Assembly (NCBI GenBank): GCA_964501705.1
Contig: CAZCUQ010000011.1
Span: 1-31,217 of the forward strand
Source: RGIG4694 sp964501705
Lineage (GTDB): Bacteria > Bacillota > Clostridia > Oscillospirales > Ruminococcaceae
DNA length: 31,217 bases
Direction: 5' to 3'
A program made the translations under genes and the position numbers. The number at the start of each line of letters is the position of its first letter. Within the stretch, counting starts at the first letter, position 1. Of this stretch, positions 7,807 through 14,432 are shown piece after piece. The notes below the pieces were generated by a model. That model was not told the origin of the DNA. It saw nothing but the letters and a program-made list of their open reading frames with translations, and ran no database searches.

Positions 7807-8145
7807 GCGAGTACACTATGCGGTTGAACGCTTTTGCGTTAGGAAAGTCCGGGCATCACAGAGCAGGGTAGCTGCTAACGGCAGCCGAGGGCGACCTCAG
7901 AGCAAGTGCAGCAGAGATATACCGCCTGATTTTTTTCAGGTAAGGGTGGAAAGGCGGGGTAAGAGCCCACCGGCATAAGGGAGACTTTATGGCCATGTAA
8001 ACCTTATCCGATGCAACGTCTATTGGTACGTATACGTCAATGTCTGCTCGGCAGGCGTATCGTAATGACGGCTAAAGCGTTTCGGCGACGATTCGCTCAG
8101 ATAGATTTCCGCACACGACAGAACCCGGCTTATCGGTGTAGTCGC
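7807..8145 (+). ncRNA. rnpB: RNase P RNA, bacterial class A
   Basis: Catalytic RNA that matures tRNA 5' ends. Conserved blocks appear in order: AGGAAAGTCCGGGC (about 7841-7854, P4 5' side), CAGAGCAGGGTAGCTGCTAACGGCAGC-type P7-P10 entry, GGTGGAAAGGCGGGGTAAGAGCCCACC (about 7945-7971), CATGTAAACC with CCGATGCAA, and GACAGAACCCGGCTTATC near the 3' end (P4 3' side). The ends were set by P1: GCGAGTACACT (7807-7817) pairs with GGTGTAGTCGC (8135-8145) with one mismatch. Length about 339 nt is normal. It follows the lipoprotein stop by only 17 nt, and I see no convincing separate promoter, so transcription may come partly from upstream with processing. Confidence 0.95.
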
Positions 8146-8174
8146 TTATTAAGAGACTGTATTTATTTTATGAA

Positions 8175-8220
8175 AAAATTCTCTCCCGCACAAGAAGCGT
8201 GCGGGAGAGAATTTTATTTT
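8175..8220 (+). terminator. Terminator between rnpB and the convergent dipeptidase gene
   Basis: Perfect 17-bp stem AAAATTCTCTCCCGCAC / GTGCGGGAGAGAATTTT with loop AAGAAGC and a T-rich tail. A/T flanks on both sides make it usable in both directions. Its right arm overlaps the stop codon of the leftward dipeptidase gene (8214-8216). Confidence 0.88.
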
Positions 8221-9581
8221 CCTGCTTCGCAAATTAAATTTGCGTAAATTTCCGCGTTTTTAAGGAGCGATTCTGTCTTTATAGATTCATCCGCTCCGTG
8301 CATATGATTGTCCTCGTTCGGAAATTCCGCTCCGAACGCAACTCCGTTTTCAGTGTCGTGGACATAGGTTCCGCCGCCTATTGCTATACATTCGCCCTTT
8401 TCACCCGTGACGTCCTCGTAGATTCTAAGAAGCATTTTTATAAAATCGCTTTCGCTGTCAACATAATGAGGTTCGTTTCCGAGAGTGATTTCTCCGCGAA
8501 AGCCTTTTTCTTTAAGAGTATCCGTCAGCCTGTCCGAGATACTCCTCAGTGTTTTGCTTATGGGGAATCGGCTGTCACAATATGCGTCAAGATGTCCGTT
8601 TTTATAATTTATCACGCTTAGAACAAGTGTGAGCGCTCCCGATTTATCATCGGAGCATTTTAATCCCGCGCTTGTTCCGTCCGTTTCGCCCGCTTTGAAA
8701 ATATCCGAGAGAGCTTTTACCCTTCCTCCGTAAATTTTACCGAGAATTGAAAGCATTGCCGTTACGGCGTTTATTCCGTTTTCGGGAGTTGAGGCGTGTT
8801 CTCTCTTGCCTTTTACGGTTATTTCGGTATATCCTTCGTTTTCCTCTGCGGATAATTCCTTAACATTTATACCCTCAGCAAATTTTTGTATATCCTTTGC
8901 GGGGAAATTTTTCAGTTTGACAGTACATATATCGGGAACTGCGTTTATAACGTCACCGCCGTGAATTTCGATTATGTCGGGGTGAAGCTCCTCCGATGTG
9001 ATCTTACATCTGAGCATTCCTTTTTCGATGTTGATAACGGGATAATTCCCGTCGGGAGTGACAAGTCTTTCGGGAAATTTTTCATATCTGCGGTAATATT
9101 CCATATCGGCGGAGCCGTTTTCCTCGTTGCAGCCGACAATGACGCGGATTCCCCTGTTTATCGGTACGTTTAAATCTTTTACGCATTTCATCGCGAAAAG
9201 AGCCGCCGCCGCGGGACCTTTATCATCGATTGCGCCTCTGCCGTAAATTCTGCCGTTTCTTTCCTCTGCGCGAAACGGGTCGGATGACCAGCCCGAACCT
9301 TCGGGAACTACGTCAAGATGACATAAAATTCCGAGATACGGAGAATAGTCGTTCATATCGGCATGGGCGGCATAATTTTCAAAGTTTTTTGTTTTAAAGC
9401 CGAATTTCGCGCACTCCGAGAGAAACTCCGCAAGAACGTCCGCACAGGGTTTCCCGAACGGCATTCCGTCAAGAGCGCTCTCCTCAACGCTTCTGTGGGA
9501 AATAAGCCTTGACAGAAATTCCGTCATTTCGTCTTTATGAGAATAAATATATTCGTGAATTTTCAGTTTATAGTTTTCCAT
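8214..9581 (-). CDS. pepV: M20-family dipeptidase, PepV-like
   Basis: Zinc metallopeptidase of the M20 family that hydrolyses dipeptides released from peptide uptake; cytosolic, with no signal peptide. Of its 455 residues the metal site is readable: H88-x-D90 in LCHLDVVPEGSGW, D119/D120 in GRGAIDDKGP, E153/E154 in CNEENGS, and a late histidine in the NEDNHMHGADE motif. The lid domain lies between about residues 190 and 330. The length matches PepV (about 465). It lies 15 nt downstream of the aminotransferase stop and probably shares its transcript. The upstream sequence has only a weak RBS. Alternative name: Sapep-type dipeptidase. Confidence 0.9.
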   Translation of the reverse strand: MENYKLKIHEYIYSHKDEMTEFLSRLISHRSVEESALDGMPFGKPCADVLAEFLSECAKFGFKTKNFENYAAHADMNDYSPYLGILCHLDVVPEGSGWSSDPFRAEERNGRIYGRGAIDDKGPAAAALFAMKCVKDLNVPINRGIRVIVGCNEENGSADMEYYRRYEKFPERLVTPDGNYPVINIEKGMLRCKITSEELHPDIIEIHGGDVINAVPDICTVKLKNFPAKDIQKFAEGINVKELSAEENEGYTEITVKGKREHASTPENGINAVTAMLSILGKIYGGRVKALSDIFKAGETDGTSAGLKCSDDKSGALTLVLSVINYKNGHLDAYCDSRFPISKTLRSISDRLTDTLKEKGFRGEITLGNEPHYVDSESDFIKMLLRIYEDVTGEKGECIAIGGGTYVHDTENGVAFGAEFPNEDNHMHGADESIKTESLLKNAEIYANLICEAGK

Positions 9582-9596
9582 AGGTTTGTCACAGCC

Positions 9597-10766
9597 TTAC
9601 TTTAAGGTTTTGAGAAAATCTTCTATTCTTCCCACAGCTTCCATAAGATGCTTTAACGAATAAGCGTAGGATATCCTGATATACCCCTCGCCGCATTTTC
9701 CGAAAGCGTCTCCGGGAACAACAGCCACGTTGTGTTCATATAAGAGCCTTTCGCAGAAATCCTCGCTCGTAAGCCCCGTATTTTTTATAGACGGGAAAAC
9801 ATAAAACGCTCCCGTCGGCTCAAAGCAGTCAAGTCCTATCTCGTTAAGCGCTCCCACAAGCCATCTTCTTCTGATATTGTATTCGTTCACCATATGCGCC
9901 GTGTCCTTTTCGCACGATCTTAACGCTTCTATAGCCGCGTACTGAGATATCGTCGGACTGGACATTATCCCGTACTGGTGAATTTTCAGCATCTGATTTA
10001 TTACAGGTTCCGGACCGCACAGATATCCAAGTCTCCAGCCCGTCATAGCGTAGGCTTTTGAAAAACCGTTTACATACAGTGTGCGCTCTCTCATTCCGTC
10101 AAGCTCTATAATAGATGTATGCCGTTCGCTTCCGTATGTAAGCTCGGAATATATTTCGTCGGTCAGAACGAAAATGTTTGTTTCACGAAGTACTGCCGCT
10201 ATTTCCTCAAGGCTTTTTCTGTCCATGCAGGCTCCCGTGGGGTTATTCGGAAAAGGCAGAATAAGAAGCTTTGTTTTGCTTGTGATCTTTTCAAGGAGCG
10301 CCGAAGCCTTCAGCTTGAAATCATCCTCGGCTTTCGTTTCGACAGTGACGGGAACTCCGCCCATAAGCGTGACAAGGGGAGCGTAGCAGACAAAGCAAGG
10401 CTCGCTGATAAGCACCTCGTCTCCCGGATTTACAAGCGCTCTTATACCGATATCTATTCCCTCCGAGCCGCCGACCGTTACGATAATTTCATGTTCCGGA
10501 TCGTATTTCACTCCTGTTTTTTTATTCACGTACTCCGAGATGGCTTTTCTAAGCTCCGAAAGTCCCGCGTTTGCGGTATATTTTGTCTTTCCCTTTTCAA
10601 GAGCGGAAATTGCCGTTTTCCTTACCTGCCACGGCGTCTGGAAATCGGGTTCGCCAACGCCCAGGGAAATGACGTTTTCCATTGTAGCCGCAATGTCGAA
10701 GAACCTTCGTATCCCTGACGGCTTTATTTCCCTGCATTTGTCGGAGATTATCTTATCGTAGTCCAT
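9597..10766 (-). CDS. PLP-dependent class I/II aminotransferase (aspartate aminotransferase-like)
   Basis: Fold-type I aminotransferase of about 389 residues. The PLP-binding lysine is in NGFSKAYAMTGWRLGY (K237), with FPNNPTGA and TDEIYSEL upstream of it and the terminal arginine region in GEGYIRISYA. The N-terminal GVGEPDFQTP motif is typical of the bacterial AspAT Ib/PatA-like group. Substrate could be aspartate, alanine or aromatic amino acids and cannot be fixed from sequence alone. I chose ATG 10766, which overlaps the TGA of the Lrp-type gene (TGATG); a GTG one codon earlier is possible. The Lrp-aminotransferase pair resembles yugG-yugH of Bacillus, so the regulator probably controls amino-acid metabolism. 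Confidence 0.88.
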   Translation of the reverse strand: MDYDKIISDKCREIKPSGIRRFFDIAATMENVISLGVGEPDFQTPWQVRKTAISALEKGKTKYTANAGLSELRKAISEYVNKKTGVKYDPEHEIIVTVGGSEGIDIGIRALVNPGDEVLISEPCFVCYAPLVTLMGGVPVTVETKAEDDFKLKASALLEKITSKTKLLILPFPNNPTGACMDRKSLEEIAAVLRETNIFVLTDEIYSELTYGSERHTSIIELDGMRERTLYVNGFSKAYAMTGWRLGYLCGPEPVINQMLKIHQYGIMSSPTISQYAAIEALRSCEKDTAHMVNEYNIRRRWLVGALNEIGLDCFEPTGAFYVFPSIKNTGLTSEDFCERLLYEHNVAVVPGDAFGKCGEGYIRISYAYSLKHLMEAVGRIEDFLKTLK

Positions 10767-11251
10767 CACGGCGAGATAAGCCCCCTTTCGTCCTCCGCCT
10801 CGCCCTGCATGAAGAAGCCCTGCTGCTTGAAGCGTTTCAGCACAAAGTGCGTGGTGGTTGAGATCACGCCCTCTATCGTTGAAAGTCTCTGTGCCACGAA
10901 AAGCGCAATTTCCTTGTAATTTGTCCCGCTTAATGTAACGGCAAGGTCAAAGCTTCCGCTCATCAGAGTAACATCGTCCACCTCGTCGTACATCATTATG
11001 GTTTTTGCGAGATCGTCAAATCCGAAATCAGCCTTGGGGGTAACTTTGACTTCAATAAATGCGGTAACGAAGTCCTTGTCGAGAAGATCCTCGTTAAGGA
11101 CGGGAGCGTAACCCTTTATCACTCCTTTTTCCTCATAGTTTCCGATTTCTTTTTTTACCTCGTCCTCGGAAAGACCCGAAGCGGCAGCCAGATCCTTTAC
11201 GGACATACGGGCGTTCTTTTTAAGAAGGCTTATTATAATTGGTTCGGACAT
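10766..11251 (-). CDS. Lrp/AsnC-family transcriptional regulator
   Basis: Amino-acid-responsive regulator of about 161 residues. The N-terminal winged helix is visible (MSVKDLAAASGLSEDEVKKEI, about residues 17-37), followed by a C-terminal RAM/ACT-like ligand domain with the family's MSGSFDLAVTLSG (G-x-x-D core) around residue 100. I chose the internal ATG 11251 because AGAGGA lies just upstream; the open frame extends 17 codons further to 11302 with no RBS. The stop overlaps the start of the aminotransferase (TGATG), giving translational coupling. It lies 70 nt downstream of the DUF711 gene and may also be read from it. Confidence 0.88.
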   Translation of the reverse strand: MSEPIIISLLKKNARMSVKDLAAASGLSEDEVKKEIGNYEEKGVIKGYAPVLNEDLLDKDFVTAFIEVKVTPKADFGFDDLAKTIMMYDEVDDVTLMSGSFDLAVTLSGTNYKEIALFVAQRLSTIEGVISTTTHFVLKRFKQQGFFMQGEAEDERGLISP

Positions 11252-11321
11252 AATTATTCCTCTTTTCGGTTTAGTTGTTCCCGCCGTTTTCGGGCAGGTC
11301 ATTCGGAGAAAATATACATTC

Positions 11322-12677
11322 TCAGTTTTTCAGACTGTGAAGCGGCGCGGGTATCTGTCCGCCTCTGGAGATGAATTTCGAGGGTGAAAATTTGTTTATG
11401 CTCATAACGGGACCGCTTCCGAAAAGTCCGCCCCAATCGAGAATATCTCCTTCTTTCATTCCTATCGCGGGGATTACTCTTACCGCTGTTGTTTTGGTGT
11501 TTATCATTCCGATAGCGGCTTCATCCGCGATAAGCGCGGAGATAACGTCTGCGGGAGTGTCTCCGGGGATAACTATCATATCAAGTCCCACCGAGCATAC
11601 CGCGGTCATGGCTTCAAGCTTCTCTATCGAGAGAGAACCGCGCAGCGCCGCGTCTATCATTCCTTTGTCCTCGGAGACGGGAATGAACGCTCCCGAAAGT
11701 CCTCCTATGCGCGAGCAGGCCATTACGCCGCCTTTTTTAACGGCATCGTTGAGAAGCGCAAGAGCCGCTGTTGTTCCGCATGCTCCGCAGCTTTCAAGAC
11801 CGATCTCCTCAAGTATATGCGCAACGCTGTCTCCGACAGCGGGCGTGGGAGCGAGGGACAGATCGACTATGCCGAACGGAACTCCCAGACGCTTTGAAGC
11901 GGTTACTCCGACAAGCTGACCCACTCTTGTTATTTTATATGATGTTTTCTTTATGATATCCGAAATTTCCGTAATATCCGCGTCGGGATATTTTTTCAGC
12001 GCGGAACGGACGACTCCCGGTCCCGAAACTCCCACATTTATAATGCAGTCGGGTTCGCCGACTCCGTGGAATGCGCCCGCCATAAAGGGATTATCCTCGA
12101 CGGCATTGCAGAACACCACGAGCTTTGCCGCTCCGAAGCACTGATCATCGGCTGTTTTTTCGGCGCACTCGCGCACGATCTTTCCCATGAGCCTTACAGC
12201 GTCCATGTTGATCCCCGTTTTCGTGGAGCCGACATTTACCGACGAACAAACCTTTGTCGTTTCCGCAAGCGCTTCGGGAATGGAATTTATAAGATTTTCG
12301 TCTCCCGCGGAAAATCCTTTCTGAACGAGCGCGGAATATCCTCCGATAAGGTCAACTCCGACTGCTTTTGCGGCTTTTTCCATGGTGAGAGCGAATTTTA
12401 CGGGGCTTTGTCCGCAAGCTGCGGAAACTATCGCTATGGGAGTTACCGAAATTCTCTTGTTGATAATGGGGATACCGTATTCCTTTTCTATTTCCTTTGC
12501 GGTTTCGGCGAGCTTTTGCGCCCTCCGGACAATCTTCTCATAAGCTTTTGCGCAGGCGCTGTCGATATCATCGTCTATGCAGTCAAGAAGCGATATGCCC
12601 ATTGTAATTGTTCTGATATCAAGACAGTCGTCCTGTATCATTTTAATGGTTTCAAGTATATCGTATACGTCTATCAT
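11322..12677 (-). CDS. DUF711/UPF0210 family protein
   Basis: Conserved cytosolic protein of 451 residues, the usual length for the UPF0210 (DUF711, 'PFL') family. Recognisable segments are DIRTITMGISL near the N-terminus, RISVTPIAIV, VGSTKTGINMDAV, FHGVGEPDCIINVGVSGPGVV, GVPFGIVDLSLAPTPAVGDSVAHILEEIGLE and the C-terminal GAPLH-like end. Biochemical function is not established to my knowledge. A strong AAGGAG lies 5-6 nt before ATG 12677. It follows the small ACT-domain gene by 9 nt, a pairing I recall as widely conserved in Firmicutes, so the ACT protein may act as its regulatory partner. Confidence 0.9.
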   Translation of the reverse strand: MIDVYDILETIKMIQDDCLDIRTITMGISLLDCIDDDIDSACAKAYEKIVRRAQKLAETAKEIEKEYGIPIINKRISVTPIAIVSAACGQSPVKFALTMEKAAKAVGVDLIGGYSALVQKGFSAGDENLINSIPEALAETTKVCSSVNVGSTKTGINMDAVRLMGKIVRECAEKTADDQCFGAAKLVVFCNAVEDNPFMAGAFHGVGEPDCIINVGVSGPGVVRSALKKYPDADITEISDIIKKTSYKITRVGQLVGVTASKRLGVPFGIVDLSLAPTPAVGDSVAHILEEIGLESCGACGTTAALALLNDAVKKGGVMACSRIGGLSGAFIPVSEDKGMIDAALRGSLSIEKLEAMTAVCSVGLDMIVIPGDTPADVISALIADEAAIGMINTKTTAVRVIPAIGMKEGDILDWGGLFGSGPVMSINKFSPSKFISRGGQIPAPLHSLKN

Positions 12678-12686
12678 ATGTTCTCC

Positions 12687-12956
12687 TTATATCCTGTGCA
12701 TTGTATTGAAGATATCCTCGTGCATGGTGAGGATCTTAAGACCCTCGTCGCTGCCGAGCTTTGAAAGAGAATCGGACAGCGATGAAAAATCCGAACTCAG
12801 CTTTGAGATATCCACAAGCATGATCATTGCAAACATATCCTGAAGAACGCTTTGAGTCACTTCAATGACGTTTGCGTTTTTATCGGCGCACACGGCGCTT
12901 ACCTTTGCGAGTATGCCTACGGCGTCCTTGCCTATAACAGTTATAACAGCTCTCAT
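12687..12956 (-). CDS. ACT-domain protein, UPF0237 family
   Basis: An 89-residue stand-alone ACT domain. The start MRAVITVIGKDAVGILAKVSAV is the classic ACT first strand-helix with the conserved glycine, followed by NVIEVTQSVLQDMFAMIMLVDIS. ACT domains usually bind amino acids or small ligands. The ligand here is unknown. It is the first gene of the long leftward unit and sits directly before the DUF711 gene, its habitual neighbour. RBS GAAAGGA lies about 6 nt before the ATG. The leader carries alternative hairpins (see that entry). Confidence 0.9.
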   Translation of the reverse strand: MRAVITVIGKDAVGILAKVSAVCADKNANVIEVTQSVLQDMFAMIMLVDISKLSSDFSSLSDSLSKLGSDEGLKILTMHEDIFNTMHRI

Positions 12957-12980
12957 ATTCGTATCCTTTCATATTTGCGG

Positions 12981-13014
12981 CGAACCGCTCCGAAGTGAAC
13001 CGATAAGCGGTTCG
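12981..13014 (-). promoter_or_regulatory. Leader hairpin of the ACT/DUF711 operon with two alternative pairings
   Basis: On the minus strand CGAACCGCT (13014-13006) can pair with AGCGGTTCG (12989-12981) over 9 bp. The same GAACCG can instead pair with the nearer CGGTTC (about 13002-12997) in a compact 6-bp hairpin. The two structures are mutually exclusive and lie between the promoter and the ACT RBS. Confidence 0.45.
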
Positions 13015-13032
13015 ATGTGTTTATACTCTTTA

Positions 13033-13061
13033 ATTATAACATATTGGAAAAGAAATTATAA
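13033..13061 (-). promoter_or_regulatory. Probable promoter of the leftward ACT-DUF711-Lrp-aminotransferase-pepV unit
   Basis: On the minus strand TTATAA (13061-13056), a 17-nt spacer and TATAAT (13038-13033), with TGT just upstream of the -10. The -35 is weak (4 of 6 to consensus). A second TATAAT on the same strand lies at 13060-13055. Confidence 0.5.
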
Positions 13062-13118
13062 TAGCACATTTTTACAAAAGGAAGATACGCGTGACGCTTC
13101 TTTTTGTAATCTTTATTA

Positions 13119-13147
13119 TATCATTTTACGAATATTTGTGATATAAT
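13119..13147 (+). promoter_or_regulatory. Extended -10 promoter of the small membrane protein/PHP phosphatase pair
   Basis: TGTGATATAAT at 13137-13147 gives a strong extended -10. The -35 position (13119-13124) is poor. GAGGTGAG follows at 13154-13161 as RBS. Confidence 0.55.
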
Positions 13148-13165
13148 ATCGGCGAGGTGAGAATA

Positions 13166-13336
13166 GTGCCCATAACCGCCGTTATTATGACATTTTTCGG
13201 AATTGCGGTCCTTTACGATACAAATAAGCATAAAAAGGAAAGAAAACCCGTATCAAGGTTTCTTATTGCCTTGATAGGACTTTTTTCCCTTTTGTACGGA
13301 GCAGTTAATTTTCTGCAGGTGATAGGAGCTGTATAA
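13166..13336 (+). CDS. Small two-helix membrane protein (56 aa)
   Basis: Short gene with a GTG start at 13166 and a TAA stop at 13334-13336. AGGTGAG (13155-13161) sits 4 nt upstream. The product begins with a hydrophobic helix (TAVIMTFFGIAVLY, about residues 4-17), then a very basic loop (DTNKHKKERKPVSR), then a second hydrophobic helix (FLIALIGLFSLLYGAVNFL, about residues 33-51). The stop is one base from the ATG of the PHP-phosphatase gene, so the two are almost certainly one transcript. I do not recognise the family. By the positive-inside rule the basic loop would face the cytoplasm. Good RBS, promoter and tight spacing make it a real gene in my view. Confidence 0.72.
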   Translation: MPITAVIMTFFGIAVLYDTNKHKKERKPVSRFLIALIGLFSLLYGAVNFLQVIGAV

Positions 13337-13337
13337 A

Positions 13338-14174
13338 ATGAAAAAAATAGATCTTCACGCACATTCGACAAATTCCTTTGACGGGGAAGATTCGCCCGAA
13401 GCAATGGTCATTTCCGCTTTGGAAAAAGGCGTTTCCGTTTTCGCGCTTACCGACCACTGCGAAATAAACCGATGGTTTCCGCGCACGCATTATGACGAGG
13501 AAAATATTTTTCCGCAGGACACCTTTGATTTTGCGCATGACTTTGAAGCTTCCATGGAGGATAATCTCCGTTTGAAAGAAAAATACAGGGATAAAATAAA
13601 ATTCATAAACGGAACGGAACTCGGAAACGCGCAGCTTGACTTCGGTCTTGCGGAAAGTGTTTCAAAGGACAAGCGTCTTGATTTTATCATAGGCTCCGTT
13701 CATCAGATGCGCGGCGAGGACGATTTTGCTTTTATCAACTACAGGGAACGCGATATAAACGAGCTTCTTGAAAAATATTTTGAAGAGGTGCTGACTGTCT
13801 GCAAAAGGGGGATATTTGATTCTCTCGGTCATATTACATATCCTCTTCGATATATCGAGGGTGAATACGGCTTTAATGTTTCTGTTTCCGATTACCGTGA
13901 TATTATCGCGGAGTGTTTCAAAGAGGTCATCTCAAGGGGAAAATGCATTGAAGTAAATACATCGGGAACAAGGCAGAAATACGGCGGGACATTTCCCGAC
14001 AAAACGCTTCTCGGATTATATAAAGATCTCGGAGGAAAATACATCACAACAGGTTCGGACGCGCACAGCGCCGATGATATTTTATCGGGTTTCGGCACAG
14101 CTTGCGGCATGGCGGAAAGTCTCGGACTTTCGTTATGTTTTTTTGAACACAGGTCAATGAATGTTATTTCTTAA
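13338..14174 (+). CDS. PHP-domain phosphoesterase, histidinol-phosphatase (HisK/HisJ) family
   Basis: Metal-dependent phosphoesterase of 278 residues. The PHP motifs are in order: IDLHAHS (H7, H9), ALTDHCE, a glutamate in NGTELG, GSVHQM, DSLGHITYP and the C-terminal TGSDAHS. Length and order match HisK-type histidinol-phosphatases, which dephosphorylate L-histidinol phosphate in histidine biosynthesis. No other his gene is in the window, so another phospho-substrate is possible. It follows the 56-residue membrane protein by one base and ends at a strong terminator. Confidence 0.85.
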   Translation: MKKIDLHAHSTNSFDGEDSPEAMVISALEKGVSVFALTDHCEINRWFPRTHYDEENIFPQDTFDFAHDFEASMEDNLRLKEKYRDKIKFINGTELGNAQLDFGLAESVSKDKRLDFIIGSVHQMRGEDDFAFINYRERDINELLEKYFEEVLTVCKRGIFDSLGHITYPLRYIEGEYGFNVSVSDYRDIIAECFKEVISRGKCIEVNTSGTRQKYGGTFPDKTLLGLYKDLGGKYITTGSDAHSADDILSGFGTACGMAESLGLSLCFFEHRSMNVIS

Positions 14175-14181
14175 TGTCTCA

Positions 14182-14219
14182 CGCGTTATCTCACTGAGAG
14201 ATAACGCGCAGTTTTTTTC
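14182..14219 (+). terminator. Intrinsic terminator after the PHP phosphatase gene
   Basis: Perfect 11-bp stem CGCGTTATCTC (14182-14192) / GAGATAACGCG (14198-14208), loop ACTGA, then CAG and seven T residues (14212-14218). Confidence 0.9.
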
Positions 14220-14311
14220 TCTCTTTAGTCTGTGATTGATCATTTTGCTTGATTTTTTATTAAATTGTTCAAAAATTCCGCTTATATCGCCTTAAAATGT
14301 GTGAAATCCCA

Positions 14312-14350
14312 AGAATTTTGCAAGTTACAAAAAAAATCTTGCAAAATTCT
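14312..14350 (+). promoter_or_regulatory. 13-bp inverted repeat abutting the gltB promoter (candidate operator)
   Basis: AGAATTTTGCAAG (14312-14324) and CTTGCAAAATTCT (14338-14350) are perfect reverse complements separated by an A-rich 13-nt spacer. The right arm ends one base before the -35 hexamer, the usual place for an activator or repressor of a glutamate synthase operon. No poly-T follows, so a terminator is unlikely. Confidence 0.65.
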
Positions 14351-14351
14351 A

Positions 14352-14380
14352 TTGACAAGAGACTTCCTTTGTGATAAAAT
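14352..14380 (+). promoter_or_regulatory. Promoter of gltBD
   Basis: TTGACA (14352-14357), 17-nt spacer, TAAAAT (14375-14380) preceded by TGTGA. Transcription would start near 14387, giving a leader of about 45 nt that ends in AAAGGAG. Confidence 0.8.
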
Positions 14381-14432
14381 GAATTTATATTAAAAGCCCG
14401 TAAACGTTTTGGGAAAAAAGGAGTAACGGAGC

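Noticed and set aside
7786..7817. TTGACC at 7786 as the rnpB promoter
   Set aside because: The matching -10 would fall inside the P1 stem of the RNA, downstream of its 5' end.
8011..8247. 78-codon frame at the 3' end of rnpB
   Set aside because: It overlaps the RNase P RNA and its terminator; no RBS.
12066..12764. 232-codon plus-strand frame opposite the DUF711 gene
   Set aside because: Antisense to a clear conserved gene, without motifs or promoter.
14312..14350. gltB upstream inverted repeat as a terminator
   Set aside because: No T-run follows; the right arm runs straight into the -35 hexamer, and the preceding gene already has a terminator at 14182.
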